Numbered from the stretch's first letter, positions 13,530-25,534 are shown. The stretch: 64,000 bases of DNA from Spinellus fusiger (GCA_025094145.1 JALLLS010000012.1:186001-250000); one strand, 5' to 3'. Program-made: numbers and translations. The notes: generated from the sequence alone by a model not told the origin.

Positions 13530-15422
13530 ATGTCCTACTACCTTCAGCGAGAGCTTGAGCCTTATCTTGCTCGTCTTGGTACAATGCCTGAAGGTATAAC
13601 ACTCCACTCATAGACCCACCTGTCTTTCTATCCCTTGACAAACACACTCATAAAAGTATAGAAGAACAAACACATGGACACCACACCTCACTGACTCTGC
13701 TGTATAGACAAGCCTTCCTTTGTCAAGGAAGTGCATGAAATAGATGATATTGACACATTAAGGCACATGGTGATCAGAAAAGAGAGAGAACGACAAAGCA
13801 TAGCCAATGATCTCGACGTAGCAGCACGACTAGGCCTTGTCATATCAGAAACAAACGAAGCAATACAGATCAAGGTAAACCCAACCCCATCTGTTATGTG
13901 CAGCTGCCGCATTGGCATAACCGTGGCACTGCCATTGCTCTACACAGCTTGCACAGCTTGAACGAGAGAACCAACTCCTCCACGATGAGCTACGGATGCG
14001 GAAGACAAGCACTGGGTCCCTTGAGAACCTACACGATGACTTTGGACTGGATGGACGTGGCCTCATGTCCCCCTCCCTCCAGGATGAGCAGCTGTACCTG
14101 ACGCAGGAACTCGAACAAGCAAGACGGGAACTGACAAAATTCAGAAGAGAGATGGACGGTCTCTCTGCACAGCTGAATGACATGGCGTCTGAAATGGTGA
14201 ATACATGGCCCGGACGCGTGTTAAATGCATCTCTTTTAGGTGGACTCCCGTGCAAGAGTAGGGATGTATGCAAAGAGACTAGGTAAAGGGACACAGCCTG
14301 CATGCTTCTGACTGACATGGCTCTTATGCTGCAACCTATACCATTAGCCGAAGTGGAGCATAAACTGGCCACGACAAGAGAATGAATAGTAACTTGCAAC
14401 TTGTCCTTGAAAAGGCATTAACCAACCAGAAGCAGTCCAGTTCTACGACATCTCATCTTGTAAAGAACATACAGATGGATTTGACGAGGGTATGTGCAGC
14501 TGAACCCTCTCCCCTTCCGGTGCCTAACTGCCCTTAGGTGGTGGGAGAGAACGATCAACTCAGAGCCCGTATTGCAGAATTAGAGAACCAGCAGTTAGAG
14601 TGTGAGGACAGGCTGACGACGATGGTGGCCCAGGCACAGGAGTATGCGTCTATGCTGGAGCAGGCACAGGACATTATCCACCGTCTGAGTGAGCCACGGC
14701 TGTCAGAGGATGACACACTGAGCCATATCATGTCCAATGCGTCTGTCTCTTCTCACGGAGAGGGAGGCGGCAAAGAGAGTGAAATCACAAAGGTAACTGG
14801 ACGAGGATGGGCGGGTGAGTGCGGTTGTGTGTAAGGCTGGCTTATGCATGCGTACAAGGGACCTGTGTTCTCTGCAGAATTCAGACAAGAGATGCAAAAG
14901 GAGATTGAGAGAAACCTCAACCTGCGCAATGAGATCCGCCACCGTATCATCACCCACGACACGATCAGCTCAGATAGAAAAAAGACCCAGGAAGGCCTTA
15001 AATATCTCTTGTCAGAGCGTGATAATGGATTCACCAGTCTTTCTGCCAGCACAAGCACCTCTACCACCTCCTCCTTTATGTCTCCTCTTCCTAAGCTACG
15101 AGATCCTAATGAAGAAGACTACATTTTTTCCAATGCCTCTGTTGCCTCTCAAAGCTCCTCTGTCACTGGTACTGCTGGGTCGGTAGCCTCAGGGATGGCG
15201 ACACTGAGGCCTGCCAGTTTCCTCACAGGCTTCAATAGTTTTGGTGCTGAGGGGAGTCTTGGGATGGGTGCCATGGGCAATGCTAATTTCATCACCCGAG
15301 GCATGCCACCCCGCCTGTTTCCAAGCACCCGCAATGGAGAGCCCAGTATTAGCACACGTATATTCCAAAAGTTAGCCACTCGTTTGGACGAATATGACAA
15401 AAAGACCTATAAAACACGCTGA
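13530..15422 (+). CDS. Coiled-coil protein resembling HAP1/TRAK (Milton) motor adaptors
   Basis: Six or seven exons encode a largely coiled-coil protein. Exon 1 is 13530-13593, exon 2 starts at 13708 and exon 3 is 13948-14196. Around residues 56-71 it reads DLDVAARLGLVISETN, which matches the AA-x-x-G 'CC1 box' by which dynein adaptors of the BICD, HAP1 and TRAK groups bind the dynein light intermediate chain. The following heptads (LAQLERENQLLHDELRM), a later block (ELENQQLECEDRL) and a segment with FSAEFRQEMQKEIERNL keep the order seen in the HAP1_N region of TRAK proteins. The C-terminal third is Ser/Gly-rich and disordered. A role in attaching organelles to microtubule motors is inferred. 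One internal join is doubtful: with the best splice sites an in-frame TGA appears at 14383-14385, just before the frame resumes with NLQLVLEKAL. A frame error or an alternative donor at 14266 could explain it. Confidence 0.6.
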
Positions 15423-15728
15423 GTGTGTTTTTCTTCTCCAAACCAAAATGTTGTAAAATTGAATAGAGATCTAGAGAGATCTAGAGATCTAGAGAGAGAG
15501 AAAAGAAGAAGAAAAAAACGGCACGCATGTCTAGTATGGAGTTGTAGCTGTAGGTATAGTTATGGCTATAGGCCACGGGTGAATGGGCTTTGTTTCTCTC
15601 TGTATGGGCTGTGGTGGGGTACCAATCATTTGGAGGGAGTGTTTTCTCCTTAATTTTTTAGGCTTCACTGTTTATTTTCACGAACTGCCTTTATTTTTTA
15701 AAATACTTTGGCAGCGTTTAGTGTCCCT
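15423..15728. other. Short intergenic region
   Basis: About 300 bases without a gene. It holds an agatct-rich repeat (15466-15500), a purine tract and, close to the next start, TTTATTTT-rich DNA. It serves as 3' end of the coiled-coil gene and promoter of the exonuclease gene. Confidence 0.4.
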
Positions 15729-18623
15729 ATGAATGATGACGCAGATTCTTCAGAAGAGGAGTGGGTTGTCTCCTCCACTGTCATGCCATCACCAAAGCGA
15801 GGGATGCATAAACCTACAAAGACACGCCCTAACAGTACCATTTTCCACAGCCAAGCACCTCATGCAACTCATGTAGCTCATGTAGCTCATGCAGCTCATG
15901 CAGCTCATGCAGCTCATGCACCTCATGCACCTCATGCACCTCATGCACCTCATACAGCCAACACAAGAACAACCAACACAAGAACAGCTCACAGAACACA
16001 CAGACATACTGCTTTTGACTATTCACCACTACAAGCAACAGAACACTTCAACTATATCACAGACGAGGAACTTTATACCCTCTGCACTGCCATGAACAGC
16101 ACACTATTAGTCACCCGCCTTATCAATGTGTATAAGAATGCAGACACCTACAAATGTATCAGAGAGATAGAAACAGCAGAGTTTGCCTTTGACTGTAGAC
16201 TCAGTGTTCAGCTTCACCAGTGCAGAGATCCTTGTTCTTTTATACAGGTACATTACATTATTATTCTTATTTAAGAGAGAGAGAGAGAAAAGAAAAGAGA
16301 AAAAAAAGAAAGAAGGGGAGAGTATTAATCCAGACACTAGGATGTGTTGTATGCTATAGCCGCCTATTTTGATGACCATGCAGGGGATAAGGACATGACA
16401 GAGAAGTTCAGACAGCAACTCATCCGTGCCACTTGTAGTGGACTTGAGAGATTCCTTGCTACACCGCCTACCAGCCAAAGGTCACAGGAAGTGGATCTGA
16501 TCTCCTTCCCAGAAGAGTTGTTTAGGCTAAAGGAACTTGACTTGATATCCTTTGAAGAAGATGAACATACGACCCAACAAAAGACAGGCACAAGCACAGG
16601 CACAGGGGCAGGCACCAGGGCAGAGGAGGAGGAGGAAGAGGAGGAGGAAGAGGAGGAAGGCACTGTGGCTGTTATTACACTAGCCCAACTGCTGGATGTT
16701 CCTCCAGAAATCGCCCTTCGCTACACCCTCACAAAGGAACACCAAGTCAAGCTAATATCCAAAATAGAAACAATCCGTGCACCTATTGTAATCTATTATG
16801 CTATGAATGTATTCTGTCTTGTGCCTCTGTTATCCAAAGGGGGTGACTATGAGAAAGAAGGCATACTTCTGTGTCGACTGCTGACAATTCACGCCCACTA
16901 CAATGAGGCTGTTGCCTGTATTCGCAAACTAGAACTGATGGATGCATTCCCAGTAGAAAAACTTGCTGACCAATACTTCACAATTGGTCAAGGAGGTGCC
17001 TTATCACGCTATGTTAAGGACAATGAAATACTGCAGAGAAGATTGCTTCATATTATCAATGTCCAACTACGGTACAACTTCGCAGGTGGATTGGGCATTG
17101 TTCCTGCAGGTAAGGGTGACAGGGTCTGATAGGACTGGAGATGCTGAAAGAGGAACTCTCTATAGATCTACTCACCACTGTGGATCAGGACATGCTCTCA
17201 CTTCCTCCCATGGGTAGACTCAAGGAGAGACGCTTCCAAAAGGATCTTGTTACCTGTGGCACGGGCATTGTGCAGGACCTGAAGCTGAATGAACAAGAGC
17301 ACTACTTTCTATGGCTTTCACAGCGACACGCGAGTCTTCGGTGGGTCATCACCCAACGCGCCCTCCAGCAAGAAGAAGAGAAAGACTACACCATAGATGC
17401 CAGCAACAACTACAATGGTCTTTTGATCCTCATCATTAACGACAACCCGGCATTGGTGAAACTGGTCATTAAGGAGCTTGCAGACATTGGGGATCCAGTG
17501 GCATCTGCCTACTTTGCTTCCCATTATCATCAGCAAGGGTTCCTGGAGGTTTATAATACATTACAGCCCCATGAGCGTATGACTGGCATAATAAAGGGTG
17601 AGCAACCGTCAAGGCATCAAAGCTTTCTTGTAGCAAAGAAACCACGCACTGCACTACCACAATTACTTGAGAATTACAAAATGTCCTCTCAAACTGTGTG
17701 TGTAATGGTGGACAGTGAAGAGCAAATCCTGAACATGGGAAGAAGGATCGAAAACAGCAGTGTGTGTGGGCTGGACACTGAATGGGTGCCACAGTTTGCT
17801 AAGAGGGATGCTCCTCGTACAGCATTAATGCAGATTGCATTGGACACTCATATTGTATTTCTTGTTGATATGGCCTTTCTACTGACACCTTCACATGCTC
17901 CCTTATTAAATATGACCGAGAAGATGCTGGGAAACATGTTCAGAAATCCACAGATCACTAAACTTGGTAATATTTTCACTTTCATTTTATGAAAAGTGAA
18001 TGGATGGTGACGATTAACACACCTCATCTCCTCCCTTTTAGCCTATGACTTTGGGGGTGATTTGCAGCTACTAAAGGAGAGTATTCCAGCAGCAAAGAAG
18101 TGGGTCGTCAACAACATGATTGACTTTAAGAAGATCCCTGCCTATAAAGATGGAAAAGCAGAAGGACACATTTCAGGTGGACTTGCTGGTGTTGTGGCTG
18201 CATTTCTTGGTGTGGGAATGAATAAAAAACAACAATTGAGTAATTGGGAACTTCGACCATTGACAAAAGAACAGGCTATCTATGCTGGTGGGTTGTAGTA
18301 GGATTCATACCACTGTTAAGAAAAAAGAATATGAAAAAATGAGAGAAAAAATGAAAAGAAAACAACAGCAAACATTATGAATAACAAATATTAATCGTGG
18401 TGTGGTGTGTCTTCTTTTTTCTTTTTCTTTTTCTATTTTTTCTTTTCTATCTATAGCGGAAGATGCATTTTGCTTGATCGATGTTTATCATGCTTTGCAC
18501 AAGTTGAAACATCCATGGAGTGTGTCTACAGTAGGAAAACAAGACACGGCCAAGTATTTCTCTCCAAACCCTCTTTCTACCGATTCACAGACCATGTATT
18601 CTTCAAAAAAGGCGTTTGTATAA
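15729..18623 (+). CDS. Mut-7/EXD3-like 3'-5' exonuclease
   Basis: The C-terminal third carries a DEDD-type 3'-5' exonuclease fold. Exo I is VCGLDTEWVP (Asp and Glu), exo II is KLAYDFGGDLQLL with its Asp, and exo III is LRPLTKEQAIYAAEDAF with Tyr and Asp, so it is of the DEDDy subtype. The LSNWELRPL block before exo III is typical of mut-7/EXD3 proteins, which in animals work in small-RNA pathways. The N-terminal two thirds are helical repeats with no catalytic signature, as in that family. Five exons were joined: 15729 to about 16247, about 16341-17109, about 17133-17966, about 18042-18290, and about 18458 to the stop. Two low-complexity inserts stand out: an Ala-His-Ala/Pro repeat at about 15860-15955 and a run of about twelve Glu at about 16620-16655. 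RNA substrate and pathway are inferred, not shown. Confidence 0.85.
15855..15960 (+). repeat. Coding 9-base tandem repeat (His/Ala/Pro)
   Basis: About eleven copies of a nine-base unit such as gctcatgca lie inside the first exon of the exonuclease gene. They translate as alternating His-Ala-Ala or His-Ala-Pro. Third-position changes between blocks suggest stepwise duplication. Confidence 0.9.
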
Positions 18624-19534
18624 CTGTTTGACCTGTAAAAGGTGTTCTTTCACTATTTTTATATCTATTATCTCTTTCTTTCTTTCTCTCTCTCTCTTTC
18701 TTTCTCTCTTATGGATTATATATATGTATATATGTATATATGTATATGTTGATATACTTTGTCATAGTCTCTATATATTCCTATCTATATTTATATAGAA
18801 GAAAAGAAGGATGCCATCTTATTATCACCCACCGTGCCTTATATGTTAGCTAATAAGTTTATTTTATATCTTCTATGGAACTCAACCTATGTCTCGAGAA
18901 AGACAAGCAACAAGGCTATAAGTAGTGATAATAACATACATCACAGCAGAAAATAAAAACGAGGGTTGAGGAAATATGACAAGAGAGTGAATGACAATAA
19001 AGTTAATATATAAAAGAGAAAGGTGAGCAATAAGAGATCTCTTTATACTAAATACTCCATGTCTTTATAGATGTATATCTGCTGAGTAGAAAATAAGCGT
19101 ATTATCATACTATCTGCTTAAATGTACTTGGAATGATAAACAAAACAGGAATCCACTAAAATAGACCTTGTTCTAAACTCTATTGGATTCAACCAGCTCT
19201 CCTTTTTACAGTGATAGTAGTCATCATAGTCATCAAAATAGCAATGATAATAATCAAGCTCATCTTATTGACTACTGCCATCACGACATATTTTGTATAA
19301 GGGCTCTTTGAGTCCACTCATCATAATCACATCAATACATATATGGTTTCTTCTAAACGACAGCATTCTTTTGGAATTATTTGTATTTTTTAAACTATCA
19401 TTTTATCTTAAATATCTTATATTTTATAATTAATAAGTTTATTAATTATTTTTTTTTAAAATTTTCTTTTATATTTATATTTATATATAAGAAAAAGATA
19501 TCAGAATTATAATAAATTCAGACGTTTATCTTTG
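18624..19534. other. Intergenic region between converging genes
   Basis: About 900 AT-rich bases with no gene. It contains a TTTC/TCTC tract at about 18660-18710, a TATATG repeat at about 18716-18750 and a nearly pure A/T stretch at about 19380-19490. Two genes converge here, so it holds two 3' ends. Confidence 0.5.
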
Positions 19535-21211
19535 TTAAAAAAGAATGTGTTTTATATCTTCTTCTTGGCCTAAATCTTTGCTGCTGTTGCTACGCTTGAA
19601 GAGTTCAAAGCGCCTGTTTTGATTTTGTTTCGGTGGTAGAGTATAATCTACTTGATAAAGTATGAGTGAATGATATACATATGTGTTGGATACTTTACTG
19701 AATACTGGATCAGAAGCACCCATGTTATGATGGCTCTTTACCCAAGTAGAAATATGTGTCCTTGCATTGATACAGTTATAATATGCATAATCTGTTACCA
19801 TTAGTATCTAGTGAATATTATATAAACAAAGATATAACCTACTGTAAGCAGTAATACGGTCTTTGTGAGTATTAACTCCACCAAGTTCTCTCATTGTGAG
19901 TGGTACATGTTCTCCTCCTGTACGATAACTGGGTGTAAGGCAGGACATGCGGGAGAATGGATTTGAATAGTCTAATGGGTCTTCATAATGGTTGGGTTTC
20001 ATTATCTCTTTAGAATAATTGATTCCACTATGATTCTCAATCATAGAACTACTCCAGTTATCTGTGCCTCGTTCATGCTCAGCTGTTCTTCTACCCTCTC
20101 TGGTGGGGGTTGTAGGCGTATAAGTTTCCCTTGAAGAACTACTACTTCTCTGATATCCACTTGTTCTTGAATGATAGGATGCCTTTCTTGTTCTAGCATA
20201 TGGATCTTCTCCAAAACTCTGTCCCTCTGAGTAGAATATAGGACTCATCTCTGCTGGATCACTATAGAGTACATCTGATTCTTCTTGCTTTACAGTATCA
20301 ATATAGGCTCTATTTAGATTATGCATGCTGTTCCGTGATATTTGTTGAGGCATTCTCGCAGGAGGAACGTGTGGATGGAGTAAGTCTTTACCATCCTTAC
20401 TGTAAACATTGATAGAAGGCATGCTCCTGCGTCTTTCAATTGTTTTTATAGGTGCCAAGAGTGTTTGTTTGACAATTCCAGCCAATTTCAATATCTTTAA
20501 ACCCGTTGCGCTTAAAGATCGTCGTCGACTACTTTTCTTACAGTCGTGACAAACAAACTCTGGAGCCAAAGAATTAGAGGGTTTTGGTATACCAGGTACT
20601 TCTTTTTTACATCGGTAGCACACTTGAGAAGCCTGCTTCTCTGTAGAGTGACTACGTGGAGTAGGGGAAGAAGTTCCTGGAGAAAGGCGTGCAGGAAATC
20701 GTCTGGGATCTTAGTCAATACAACAGTATTTGGTATGTCACGGAGACATCAGATATATAGGCTAAATAAACTACTTACCTATGAGCATATCTCTCTTCTT
20801 CCTCTTCTTCCTCCTCCTCCTCTTCCTCCTTTTCTTCCTCCTCTTCCTCTTCTTCTTCCTCACTGTCGGATTCTACAAGTACAGGTCGATCATAGTCTAT
20901 TGGTTCTATTGATTTGGCTATCTTTGACATAAAAGAGTCTCTTTTGGGCTTCTCTGGACTAATCGTAGGCTGTAAATCCAAAAGAGATCCCATCGCCTCC
21001 CATGTTTTGGATGCTGTATCTGAGGGTGTTCGGTGTCAATGTCTGGATTAATATAAGAACAATAGTACCCTAACCAACCTCCACTATATCCAATACTATA
21101 GCCTCTAGAAGTATCTCTGCTGTCTGGCTTAATTTCTAAGGAGCATTCATGTTATTGCTCAGTAGAACAGACCTTACCTTTATGATATTTTGTTGGTAAT
21201 TTTTGCTCCAT
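19535..21211 (-). CDS. Unknown protein with paired CxxC motifs and acidic run
   Basis: Not recognised. Five or six exons on the minus strand join in phase, starting with ATG at 21211 (short MEQKLPTKYHK exon). Then come an exon with KPDSRDTSRG, an exon from about 21013 with KTWEAMGSLLDLQ and a run of more than twenty Glu (20860-20790), the large exon (about 20700-19850), and the last exon near 19785-19535. The large exon has two CxxC pairs, CYRCKKEVPG and EFVCHDCKK, about 25 residues apart, which could bind one zinc. A basic stretch follows and then a long Ser/Arg-rich region (SRTSGYQRSSSSSRET). The C-terminal exon is more conserved-looking, with aromatic residues (YAYYNCINARTHISTW). The protein is probably intracellular; no signal peptide or membrane helix is seen. 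Confidence 0.7.
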
Positions 21212-21894
21212 TGATTCAAGAGAAATGATAATAAATAGAACTCAACTGGTGTTTTCAGACAAGACAGAATCAGATGATAAGAGAAAGGGGGACGAACAGT
21301 AATAAATAATAACAAACAGCTATTATTGACGGTAAAGAATAATAAAAAGAGAAAAGGAGAAAATAGAAAGGCAAGGACAGCTTAAAATGCTTACTTTTAA
21401 AGAGTAAAGAAAACATTTCCTAATGAGGCAATTATGTTATTAAGAATCCATAATGAACCTTATTTGCTTAAGATTTGCTTAAGATTTGACTTTCTCTGTG
21501 ATATCTCTTCTTATTTACTATAGCATACATTTGCTCATAGTGCTTGAAATGTTAATAAAAAGTAAATATTCCATTTTTAGATGTTAAAACACTATAAAAG
21601 GTTCTTTCCTGTCTATTCATAGGAAGAGCAAAAGGTAATTTAGCAGAAGAAACTCTCTCTGTTGGTCTATAAGAGAGAGAATGCTATTGATTCGTATGAA
21701 CAACAAATCCACGACCAATAAAATCATAAACTTACTGTTTATTCTACAATAGAAACAAAACAAAACAAAAAAGACTTACTTTACGCTTGTCTTTATTGTC
21801 TTAATCTTTCTGTTATGAAAAAACAAATAGGCTATTTGAAGGACCGAAATAGGAATTCACATTCTCATCCTCGGCTATAACTCTTCTCTTTCTA
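21212..21894. other. Divergent promoter region
   Basis: About 680 bases lie between two divergently transcribed genes. It is A/T-rich with a duplicated gcttaagattt near 21465-21490 and a purine tract near 21340-21380. No gene is seen; it should contain both promoters. Confidence 0.45.
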
Positions 21895-22293
21895 ATGTCC
21901 TACATCACTGGTACTGACAGCAGCACAACTGCAAATACACAATGGCAAGAGTTCAACCAACACAGAACTAACAATACCAGTTACAACAACAATAACAACA
22001 ACAACAACAATAACAATATGAATCAACACCGTACTCATTACGGACGTCCTTACCAAAGAAATAACATGAGAGGAAGAGGAAGGGGAGGCATGAAAGGAGG
22101 TGACAGAACTTCAAGGGCAGACCCCACAAATGATATTGTAAGTGAATACAAAGTATCTTTGATTAACACAAAATGAAATAAGAACTTCAATGTTGCTGAA
22201 CTCTCTCCAGAAGAGTTGGAGAAGCATTTCGCAAAGTACTATTCTTCTTCTTGTGTGGAAGATCCATGGAGAGAACTTGAGTATCAGCCATAA
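21895..22293 (+). CDS. Small Asn- and RGG-rich protein
   Basis: Two exons (21895-22138 and about 22178-22293) give about 120 residues. The N-terminal half is polar with a run of about eleven Asn (about 21980-22018). Next is an arginine-glycine stretch (MRGRGRGGMKGG), typical of RNA-binding or arginine-methylated proteins. The C-terminal exon is compact and more ordered-looking (NFNVAELSPEELEKHFAKYY, then SCVEDPWRELE). The intron is short and the junction falls after Asp-Ile. I do not recognise the family. An RNA-related role is suggested only by the RGG stretch. Confidence 0.7.
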
Positions 22294-22461
22294 ACACCTC
22301 TTCATCAATGCATAGCTTCATTACCTAGGCTAATATTTCTCAGTGGAAAACAGCCACCCTTGGAATGTTTTATTCATAGAGGCATTCCAATTTCACTTTA
22401 TAAACAAATACATCTTCTTGTGCCTTTATCTTAAGGACTTTTTTTCTTTTTCTTTTTCGTC

Positions 22462-22779
22462 TCAGGTATAGAGGTCGTCGATACTAAGGTCTTCGGCTTC
22501 TACCTTTACTATATGCTTTCCTGGAATCATTACAAGTCCTACAAAGCGCTGTTCATCTATGTAAAAGAAAGAATGGAGGCTCAATAGGGTGCGTGTTGCT
22601 GTCTCTTTCTCTTGTGCTTTACCTCCCCTGAATTCATCCGTATTCGCCAAGATGGTGTTCTTTTGTTTATCAATACATACAAGAACACCTATAAATGTTC
22701 TCTCATCGCTTGTCTTTATGCGTGCTTTAAAATTAAGATGTTGGCGCAGTTGTTGGATTTTGTCTGTAGTGGCCGACAT
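22462..22779 (-). CDS. NAA38: NatC auxiliary subunit NAA38 (LSm-domain protein)
   Basis: A single-exon gene of 105 residues with one LSm (Sm-like) fold. It is of the LSMD1/NAA38 type, the small auxiliary subunit of the N-terminal acetyltransferase complex NatC, which acts with NAA30 and NAA35 on nascent chains starting Met-hydrophobic. Evidence is the Sm1 part (LNFKARIKTSDERTFIGVLV, then CIDKQKNTILANTDEF) and the Sm2 part (RFVGLVMIPGKHIVKVE). The GLVMIPGKHIV form is characteristic of LSMD1 rather than spliceosomal Sm proteins. The gene converges on the small RGG gene, leaving about 170 bases between the stops. Confidence 0.9.
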   Translation of the reverse strand: MSATTDKIQQLRQHLNFKARIKTSDERTFIGVLVCIDKQKNTILANTDEFRGGKAQEKETATRTLLSLHSFFYIDEQRFVGLVMIPGKHIVKVEAEDLSIDDLYT

Positions 22780-23774
22780 ACACTTGAAAGTGCACCTTAA
22801 GCATGGAAAGAAGAGAGGAAGAGGGGAAAAATAATAGTGTGACGGTGTTTTATATGTGGATTCTGTAACTGTACAGCATTTTACTCTAAAAAGAGGCGAA
22901 TTGTAAATTGAGTTTTATACGAAATAAAGACAAGTGGACAGTTTACCAGTATAAACTACTGCTAACATGAGTGACATTAGTGGTATTCACTTTGGAAGTT
23001 CAAAATGGACCCATAGTCACTAGCAATAGCTCTGTATTTCTATGGTTATTTATTAAGTAGTATACTACAGAGGACAATTCAATGGAGTGTGCTTTTGTAG
23101 GCTTATTATTATTATTATTATGACTATCACTATCACTATGGGTGCATACATGGAATATGGGTGTTTTGTTGATCCTTCTATTATATAATTACTGAACAAG
23201 GCCCTGTTCCTGTTTCTATTTTCTCTTTTGTGCCAATTAAAAAACACTCCTTTGCAGTGATTGATACCCTTATCTAAGATAAGTCTTTGAACAATCATGT
23301 ATTTTTGTCTACCATCTTTTATTTATTTATTTAAAAAGTGTCTCATTTTAGACCATAACCTTGTATCTACTTCCAAGGCTATTGATCACTGTGAATGATT
23401 AAGAACAGTCAAAGTTGATGATCAAGGCTGTTGAATGTTAATAGTGATTATGAATGACTTTCAAGATGATCTTTTACAGATCCATTCTAACTATCCTACA
23501 CTAAAGATACTGACCAAAAAACATACCAGAAAGACAAGAATAAAATGCACTGTTAATCATTCAACACTACAAATACATAAATAGTAGGCAGCGTGTTGTA
23601 TCTTTACTTATATCTACACTTGGAATGTAGAAAGTCCCTTGCTCCTGAATTTTGTTCCTTTCTCTCTCCCTTTCTATTCAACTTCTCCTTGTCTCCTGTT
23701 CTCTAATATCTTTATCTTTCTTCCTCTGATCATTTCTTCATTCTTTTGTTTTTCTCTTTATTATCCATCAAAAG
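22780..23774. other. Divergent intergenic region upstream of the septin gene
   Basis: About 1 kb with no gene. There is a TTA trinucleotide run (about 23100-23120), short CACTAT repeats next to it, and a C/T-rich tract with TCTC/TTCC words at about 23650-23765 directly before the septin start, a common feature of fungal promoters. Confidence 0.45.
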
Positions 23775-25534
23775 ATGTCGTCTAACTTACTCACATCTGA
23801 ACTTGCTGTTGTATGTATTATTCATTTTCCTATAGAATACACTCCAAATAGCCCACCGTGTCCATATCTATTTATTAATGATTAACTGCTTCATCCACTT
23901 CTACTCAATGTGTGTTTTTTTTTACAAACTGTTGGGCTACTATCCATAGGCTACACTTGATAACTATGTCGGATTTGATACCATCACCCAACAAATTGAG
24001 AAGAAGCTTTTAAAGAGGGGATTCCATTTTAATGTCATGGTCGTTGGTAAGTGTCGATTGGCCTACACATGAAGCGATGGGAAAGGGTATTTAATATGTC
24101 TGCTTTATAGGCCAATCTGGACTGGGCAAATCCACTCTTGTCAACACTATCTTTGCATCTCATTTAATTGAAAGCAAAGCTCGTCTCTCTGCAGAAGAGC
24201 CCCCTAGACAAACAACCGAGATTCAGACAGTGTCGCATTGTATGGAATATATCACTCGAGAAAGGCACTCCTTTTTACTAATGTAATATTATGCAGTGAT
24301 TGAGGAGCATGGAGTCCGTTTGAGACTCAACATTGTGGACACCCCTGGTTATGGAGACCAAGTGAACAACGAAAATTGGCAAGTAGAGTCCATCCAACCC
24401 TTGTTATTCATAACAGACTGTTTTATAGTTGGGAACCTATTATTAAATATATCAAGGATCAGCATTCAGCTTATCTCAGAAAGGAGTTGACCGCCACACG
24501 CGATCGATACATTCAAGACAGTAGAGTGCATTGCTGCCTCTTCTTCATTAGTCCCACTGGACATGCGTAAGTATCTGATAGTATTCAAGATCATTTGTCC
24601 TATTATAATAATGCTACTATTACAGTTTGAAGCCCATTGATATTGTTGTTCTGAAGAAACTGTCAGAAGTGGTGAATGTTGTGCCTGTTATTGCCAAATC
24701 TGATTCTCTGACTTTGGATGAACGTCAGGCCTTTAAACAAAGAGTAAGCTGATTAAACTCACTATAAATGAAAAAGAAAAAGAAAGGCCCCTATACTCAT
24801 CCATACTACCAGATCAAGGCTGAGCTTATCTTTCATAACATCAAGCTCTATCCCTATGAGAGTGATGAGGATGATGAACAAGAGCAGGCATTGAATGAAA
24901 GCATTCGTGTAGGTCTCCTGTGCTCCCTTATAGAATGTGTTTCTAACCTACATGGATTCTCCTATAGGAATTACTTCCATTTGCTGTTGTTGGCTCAGAA
25001 AGAAATGTGGTGATCAATGGAAAGCCAGTGAGGGGAAGAAAGAACAGATACGGAGTCATTAATGGTAAGATGGCATTTACTTTGGTCTCATGTATCATTA
25101 CTAACACTGATGTCTAGTGGAAAGTGAAGAACATTGTGAATTCATCTATCTTCGCAACTTCCTTACACGCACTCATTTACAAGATTTGATTGAGACAACA
25201 GCCCAGATTCATTATGAGGCCTTCCGTGCTAAACAGCTCCTGGCTATTCGAGAATCAACGCATCCTACAGGTGCTCAACCCTCTGTTGCATCTACTCCTA
25301 CAAACACCATGCTGAACAGTCCAATGGCCCCCACTGTTATGAGTCCAAGCACAATTGGAAGTCCTGTTACTATGGGAAGTCCTGCACAGTCTCAAAAGTA
25401 ATTCTTTTTACTTCTTTACTTACCTCTTTATTTATTTACTTCTTTATTTACTTTATTTATTCTTCTATCATCATCAACTCACCACTATTCTCTCTCTTAT
25501 TTCTCCTTATAGATCTGTTCCTGCTTTTGGTTAA
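23775..25534 (+). CDS. CDC10: Septin, Cdc10 type
   Basis: Septins are GTP-binding proteins that form filaments at the plasma membrane, at septa and branch points. About ten exons read through in frame, from MSSNLLTSEL to the C-terminal SVPAFG. Visible parts are the polybasic helix (QIEKKLLKRGF), P-loop GQSGLGKST, G3 motif DTPGYGD, G4 motif AKSD and the septin-specific segment (ELLPFAVVGSERN, RGRKNRYG, HCEFIYLRNFL). The helix YVGFDTITQQIEKKLLKRGF and the block WEPIIKYIKDQHSAYLRKEL match Cdc10 closely. As in Cdc10, no coiled coil follows the GTPase domain; a Ser/Pro/Thr-rich tail of about 60 residues ends the protein instead. All GTP-binding residues appear intact. Confidence 0.93.

Noticed and set aside
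13845..14399. A 184-codon minus-strand frame opposite the coiled-coil gene
   Set aside because: Antisense shadow; Ser/Cys/Arg-rich translation with no motif, while the plus strand shows coherent heptads and splice sites.
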